DNA of 25,038 nt from Deltaproteobacteria bacterium (GTDB lineage: Bacteria > Myxococcota_A > UBA796 > UBA2385): positions 1-25,038 of the forward strand of contig WGAH01000482.1 in the NCBI GenBank assembly GCA_015489145.1. Reading direction: 5' to 3'. Positions 22,002-25,038 of the stretch are shown piece by piece. A model generated the notes under the pieces. The model was given only the letters and a program-made list of their open reading frames with translations. It was not told the origin of the DNA and did not search any database. A program made the position numbers and the translations under genes. Each line of letters starts with the position of its first letter. The first letter of the stretch is position 1.

Positions 22002-23627
22002 TCAGTTGCACTGCCCCGCGGGAACGGGCTTCGCGTCGGCCTCCGAGACGGCGATCTCGGCGCCGCAGCCGGCGAGGCCGGGGTTGTCCTTGCAGATCTC
22101 CGCCTGGAGCTTCTTGGGATCGATGGCGTTGAAGGACCGCTTGTTGTTGACGAGGAAGGTCGGGCTGGCCGAAAAGCCGATGTCGGCGGACTCGGCGAAG
22201 CTCCGGGCCAGGAGCTCCCTGCCCTCGTTCTCGAAGCAGTCGGCGATGGTGGCGCGGGGAATGCCCGCCTCGTCGGCGCAGGCCTCCCAGTCGGCGTTCT
22301 TGTAGTCGCGGCTGATGCAGGCGGCGAAGGAGAGGGCGCGGTCGGGAGCGTGCTCCTGGGCGCAGACCTCGCGGATGTCGTCGTCCACCTCGGTGGGCCC
22401 GTGCATGGAGGAGAGGGAGGAGGCGTCGCCGTTGCCGATGTAGTGGAGGTCGAGGTCGATGTCGTCGCCGAACTGCTTCATCACCGCGTCGGTGGCGATC
22501 ATCGCCTTCGCGCCGTAGGGGCAGTGGGACATGACGTAGAGGTCGAGCTTGCCGGGCTTCTCCTCGCGGCAGACGAGCTGCTCCCGGCAGCCCGGGTCCG
22601 CGCAGTCCACGGCGCCGTTGCCGTCGTCGTCCACGCCGTTGTCGCAGATCTCGGCCGTCGGGTCGAAGGTGGCCTTCATCTGGAGGCGGTACCAGTCGCC
22701 GGTGCGCTTGAGGTAGCGCTTGAGCTTCGGGTAGCCGTCCTCGTCCTTCTCGACGGCGGGGGCGACGAAGATCGCCGGGAGCTTCGAGAAGCTCGGGTCG
22801 GCGGCCTTGATCTCGTCGTAGAAGGCCTTGCCCTCGGGCGTGCCGTAGTCGAGGTAGCGGACCTTCGCCCCGAGGAGGTCGCCCTTCAGGCGCGGCTCGA
22901 CGGGGTGCAGGTCGCACTTCTCGCAGCGGGAATCCGACAGGAAGACCACGTCCACCGCCGGGGGCTCGGGCAGGTCGGCGCAGGCCTGGGGAGCGCCCTC
23001 GTCGAACTCGGCGCAAATCGCCCGCAGGAGCTGGTTGCTGCCGCGGCCGCCGCGGTAGCGCTTGCCGTTGAGGTAGATCGTCGGCGAGCCGGTGGCCTTC
23101 TTCTTCTTCGAGCGCTCGAAGGAGGCGGCGAGGAGCTGCTGTCCCTCGTCGCCCTCGATGCAGCTCTGGAGGGCGGCCACGTCGAGGTGGTTCGACTCGG
23201 CGCAGCTCTTCCAGTTCGTGTCGACCTCGCGGGGGTTCTCGTTCTGGCAGGCGATGAAGTCGAGGACGGCATCGCCCATCTGCTTCGCGGCGCAGAGCTG
23301 GGCGATGTCGCCCTTCACCTCGCCGTCGCCGTGCATGGAGGTCAGGGAGCCGGCCTCGCCCTTGCCGATGTAGTCGAAGTGGAGCTTCAGGCTGTCGCCG
23401 AGCTTCTGCTTGACCGGCACCAGGGCCTGTTCGACCTTCACGCCGTAGGGGCACTTCGACATGACGTAGAGGTCGAGGGTGGCGGTGGCGCCGGACGAGC
23501 CGGAGGCCGCGCCGGAAGCCCTGGCGGAGGAAGCCGGCTCGGCGGCGGACCCGCCGGGGGTGCCGGTGTCGCAGGCCGAGGCCAGCAGCGAGAGGCCGAA
23601 GAGGAGGGGGGCGAAAGAGGGACGCAT
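22002..23627 (-). CDS. Lipoprotein with three thioredoxin-fold (DsbA/GILT-like) domains
   Basis: 541 residues. The signal MRPSFAPLLFGLSLLASAC puts the lipidated Cys at 19, then a Ser/Ala linker to about 48. Domain 1 (about 50-215) and domain 3 (about 360-520) are similar to each other and to DsbA/GILT thiol reductases: LDLYVMSKCPYG (Cys59) and LDLYVMSHCPYG (Cys369), each followed by YIG-x-G then SL-x-SMHG and a cis-Pro loop (GSPTIYLNGKR, Pro182; ASPTFLVNNKR, Pro489). Both have CPYG, lacking the second active-site cysteine. Domain 2 (about 225-315) keeps a CXXC, C235-EK-C238, in VVFLSDSRCEKCDLHPVEP. A short MopE-like stretch (CDNGVDDDGNGAVDCADPGC, 328-347) links domains 2 and 3. It likely acts in periplasmic thiol chemistry or metal handling. 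The start is set by the lipobox; the open frame before it has no homology. Confidence 0.87.
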   Translation of the reverse strand: MRPSFAPLLFGLSLLASACDTGTPGGSAAEPASSARASGAASGSSGATATLDLYVMSKCPYGVKVEQALVPVKQKLGDSLKLHFDYIGKGEAGSLTSMHGDGEVKGDIAQLCAAKQMGDAVLDFIACQNENPREVDTNWKSCAESNHLDVAALQSCIEGDEGQQLLAASFERSKKKKATGSPTIYLNGKRYRGGRGSNQLLRAICAEFDEGAPQACADLPEPPAVDVVFLSDSRCEKCDLHPVEPRLKGDLLGAKVRYLDYGTPEGKAFYDEIKAADPSFSKLPAIFVAPAVEKDEDGYPKLKRYLKRTGDWYRLQMKATFDPTAEICDNGVDDDGNGAVDCADPGCREQLVCREEKPGKLDLYVMSHCPYGAKAMIATDAVMKQFGDDIDLDLHYIGNGDASSLSSMHGPTEVDDDIREVCAQEHAPDRALSFAACISRDYKNADWEACADEAGIPRATIADCFENEGRELLARSFAESADIGFSASPTFLVNNKRSFNAIDPKKLQAEICKDNPGLAGCGAEIAVSEADAKPVPAGQCN

Positions 23628-23854
23628 GGAAACCTCGCGAGCGAATGCGGAACCATGCCCCCGAATCGCCCGCGGCGCAAGGGGACGGGCCTCGCCGGCG
23701 GCCGCCAGCGCCGTGGAAGCGGTGCCGAACCGGCACACGCCCCGAGAGAGACGGGAGGGGCCGCGCCGAAAACACCCGCCTGCGTTTCGCGGACCGAGGC
23801 ACACGGGCCCGGCGAAAGGGGACTTCGGCGGGCCGGCCTCGGCCGGGCCCCGCA
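23628..23854. other. Intergenic region upstream of the thioredoxin-fold lipoprotein
   Basis: No gene or convincing promoter is seen here. It contains the left copy of an 18-bp direct repeat at 23759-23776. Confidence 0.6.
23759..23776. repeat. 18-bp direct repeat, left copy
   Basis: GGCCGCGCCGAAAACACC is identical to 24860-24877. The two copies bracket about 1.1 kb of gene fragments; only the right copy is part of a complete hairpin. Confidence 0.8.
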
Positions 23855-24100
23855 TTTCCGGTTTTCCATCGAGTCCATGCCGGCATCGCCGACCCTGAGC
23901 ACCCGGTGGAGCCTCCAGCCCCGGAGGTCCTCCCGGATGCGCTTCACGACCGTGGTATCGGCGGTGTTGCCCGGGAAGACCCAGCTCCGGACGGGCAATC
24001 CTTCCCGCGTCACCGCCAGGGCCACGACCACCTGCGGCTCCCAGGCCCCCTCCTCGTCGGCCACCCGGAGCCCGGGATCGCCGCTCGTGTCGAGGCACGC
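23855..24100 (-). pseudogene. IS1634-like transposase fragment
   Basis: The minus-strand frame reads ACLDTSGDPGL, then EPQVVVALAVTREGLPV, WVFPGNTADTTVV, EDLRGWRL and VGDAGMDSMENRK. This order (substrate-strand DT-S, VVVGLAV-x-R-x-G-x-PV, FPGNT, DLRGWRL, GDAGM) is that of the central catalytic part of IS1634/IS4-superfamily DDE transposases, with candidate first and second catalytic Asp. There is no start codon belonging to it, no N-terminal part and no C-terminal region with the third acidic residue, so only about 82 codons of a roughly 500-codon gene remain. It begins within three bases of the antitoxin stop codon. No terminal inverted repeats are recognisable. Confidence 0.75.
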
Positions 24101-24102
24101 GC

Positions 24103-24348
24103 TCAACGGTTCTTGATGTACCACTCCATCGGCGGCCCCTCCCCGACGAACTTGAGCGGCGGCTTGTCGGGCACCACGAGCGGGCGGCTGGGCGGGATGA
24201 ACGTCGCGAGATCGAAGTCGCCGGGCACCATCTTGGCGACGACCTCGCCCCTGGACGTGACCACCACGATGTCGCCGCCGCGCACCCAGCGGAGCACCTT
24301 GGCGGGGGCAGCGGTGAACTCCGTCACCGCGACACGTCGCGTAGCCAT
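24103..24348 (-). CDS. Orphan Phd/YefM-family antitoxin
   Basis: 81 residues. The N-terminal half MATRRVAVTEFTAAPAKVLRWVRGGDIVVVTSRGEVVAKMVP matches the Phd/YefM DNA-binding antitoxin pattern (V-x-EF-x-x-x-x-x-x-VL-x-x-V-x-x-G-D-x-VVVTSRGE-x-VAK-x-VP). The C-terminal half, which would wrap the toxin, is Pro-rich and ends MEWYIKNR. AAGG and GGAAG lie upstream of ATG 24348. In this family the toxin normally follows within a few bases; here a transposase fragment follows immediately and no toxin (Doc, YoeB or PIN type) is found on either side. It could be a solitary regulator, or a leftover of a TA pair broken by the insertion. Confidence 0.72.
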   Translation of the reverse strand: MATRRVAVTEFTAAPAKVLRWVRGGDIVVVTSRGEVVAKMVPGDFDLATFIPPSRPLVVPDKPPLKFVGEGPPMEWYIKNR

Positions 24349-24379
24349 GCTTCCACCTTGCCATCCAGGGCTCCCCTGT

Positions 24380-24615
24380 CTACGCCACCACCGCTTCGCC
24401 GAGCTCCTCGAGGATGCGCGCAGCCATCGAGTGGGCGCGGGCCTCGACCATCTCCTCGAAAGCCCGGGCGCTCGCCGAAGGCCCGGAGCATCCACGGGCA
24501 CCGCGCCTCGCCGGCCTCGACGAGCCGGTCGAGCTCCTCCCGCCGGGAGCGCGGCCGGTTGCGCTTGCGCGCCAGCCTCGGCACCGGCCGCGAGGTCGCG
24601 GAGGAGCTCGCTCAC
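24380..24615 (-). pseudogene. Possible frameshifted small ORF
   Basis: Three successive minus-strand frames look like consecutive parts of one helical protein: VSELLRDLAAG from GTG 24615, then PRLARKRNRPRSRREELDRLVEAGEARCPW, then ARAFEEMVEARAHSMAARILEELGEAVVA ending at TAG 24380-24382. Joining them needs two frameshifts. I do not recognise the family. In GC-rich DNA, plausible-looking charged helices can arise in any frame, so this is tentative. Confidence 0.25.
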
Positions 24616-24679
24616 GCCGCCCTCCCCCGCCGGCGGGCGCGCACCGCGCGCCTGGCTCACCACCCTTCGCGCGAACCAG

Positions 24680-24820
24680 CCCCGGGCCTGGGCGCAGGTG
24701 CTGGTGGTGCCGACGACCGGCCTGCGCGCCACGGTGCTGGGGCACCACGACCCGTGGACGACGGGGCGCTACCTGCGCTCGACGCTGGCCGTCGCCGAGG
24801 TCCTCGCATCCCCGGATGGT
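24680..24820 (+). pseudogene. Possible tyrosine-recombinase remnant
   Basis: One plus-strand frame reads AQVLVVPTTGLRATVLGHHDPWTTGRYLRSTLA in two adjoining parts. TTGLR resembles the box I arginine region and LGHHDPWTTGRY the box II His...Tyr region of tyrosine recombinases, with Tyr encoded at 24770. In an intact enzyme these are more than 100 residues apart, so an internal deletion would be required. It lies about 80 bases from the 3' end of a tRNA gene, a usual integrase location. The match rests on one motif. Confidence 0.3.
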
Positions 24821-24858
24821 CCCACGATGCGGTCACACGGCGGCGTGGCACAAGAGGA

Positions 24859-24887
24859 AGGCCGCGCCGAAAACACCGGCGCGGCCT
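24859..24887 (-). terminator. Hairpin terminator of the tRNA-Pro gene
   Basis: An 11-bp stem (24859-24869 with 24877-24887) closes a 7-base loop read GTGTTTT on the minus strand, followed by TCCTCTTGTG. It lies ten bases past the tRNA CCA end. Its left arm and loop are the right copy of the 18-bp direct repeat (24860-24877). Confidence 0.65.
24860..24877. repeat. 18-bp direct repeat, right copy
   Basis: Identical to 23759-23776. It lies 20 bases beyond the 3' CCA end of tRNA-Pro and forms one arm and the loop of its terminator hairpin. Confidence 0.8.
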
Positions 24888-24897
24888 CGATGATCGA

Positions 24898-24975
24898 TGG
24901 TCGGGGTGAGTGGATTCGAACCACCGACCTCCTGCTCCCGAAGCAGGCGCGCTAACCAGGCTGCGCTACACCCCG
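24898..24975 (-). tRNA. tRNA-Pro, anticodon CGG
   Basis: The minus strand folds into a full cloverleaf. The acceptor CGGGGTG pairs with CACCCCG, then discriminator A and an encoded CCA (24898-24900). The D arm has GCGC-AGCCTGGTTA-GCGC. The anticodon stem CCTGC/GCAGG closes the loop TTCGGGA, giving anticodon CGG, which reads proline codon CCG. The T arm has GGTTCGAATCC. A strong promoter lies just upstream and a terminator hairpin downstream. Confidence 0.97.
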
Positions 24976-24986
24976 AAGGCCGGCGT

Positions 24987-25015
24987 CAGATAGTCCGCCG
25001 GCGGGAAGGCGTCAA
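24987..25015 (-). promoter_or_regulatory. Sigma-70-type promoter of tRNA-Pro
   Basis: On the minus strand TTGACG (25010-25015) and TATCTG (24987-24992) are separated by 17 bases. The start point would fall near 24980, about five bases before the mature tRNA 5' end at 24975. Confidence 0.8.
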
Positions 25016-25038
25016 GGGCGGCGGGCCTCGCGCAGGGC

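Noticed and set aside
24900..24955. Coding sequence GEWIRTTDLLLPKQAR
   Set aside because: This is the well-known false translation of a tRNA gene on the opposite strand.

Overview
This is a very GC-rich window from a bacterial chromosome, most likely a myxobacterium-like (Myxococcota / former Deltaproteobacteria) organism. The evidence is a MYXO-CTERM-type C-terminus (Cys-Gly-Cys, hydrophobic segment, Arg cluster) on a secreted protease, MopE-type Asp/Cys metal-binding repeats in two lipoproteins, and several TPR proteins and lipoproteins with unusual domain mixes. The high GC opens long shadow frames on both strands, so each gene was chosen by family resemblance, start context and neighbour fit.

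Layout. 1-1000 (minus): rpoZ with a lineage-specific repetitive tail, preceded by a conserved gene of unknown function. 1217-3203 (plus): groES-groEL, ending in a hairpin. 3278-6762 (minus): a secreted HEXXH metalloprotease translationally coupled to a small exported TPR protein. 6861-8492 (plus): a lipoprotein joining a UshA-like phosphoesterase-type domain to a four-haem cytochrome c domain. 8493-8829: a non-coding gap with an 8-bp tandem repeat, three 39-bp hairpin repeats and a 16-bp palindrome. 8830-13953 (plus): a two-gene unit related to the ATP-driven activases and electron-accepting components of 2-hydroxyacyl-CoA dehydratases / benzoyl-CoA reductases. 13971-15986 (minus): a TPR protein ending in two ClpX-type zinc fingers. 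16162-18801 (plus): a fused membrane transporter / spermidine-synthase-like protein. 18893-19321 (plus): a small lipoprotein. 19337-23627 (minus): three lipoproteins in a row (alpha/beta hydrolase, MopE/LamG protein, triple thioredoxin-fold protein).

The right end (about 23760-24975) looks like a decayed mobile island beside a tRNA-Pro(CGG) gene. It holds an IS1634-like transposase fragment, an orphan Phd/YefM antitoxin, a frameshifted small ORF and a possible tyrosine-recombinase remnant, bracketed by an 18-bp direct repeat whose right copy lies in the tRNA terminator. The tRNA has a clear promoter (TTGACG-N17-TATCTG), and a similar sequence lies upstream of groES.

The most promising candidate for an undescribed system is the 8830-13953 pair: one protein carries two complete activase domains, each with its iron-sulfur cysteine pair exactly 39 residues apart, next to a cysteine-rich partner. 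A palindromic operator candidate lies in front, and there is no nearby substrate gene to reveal what is reduced.
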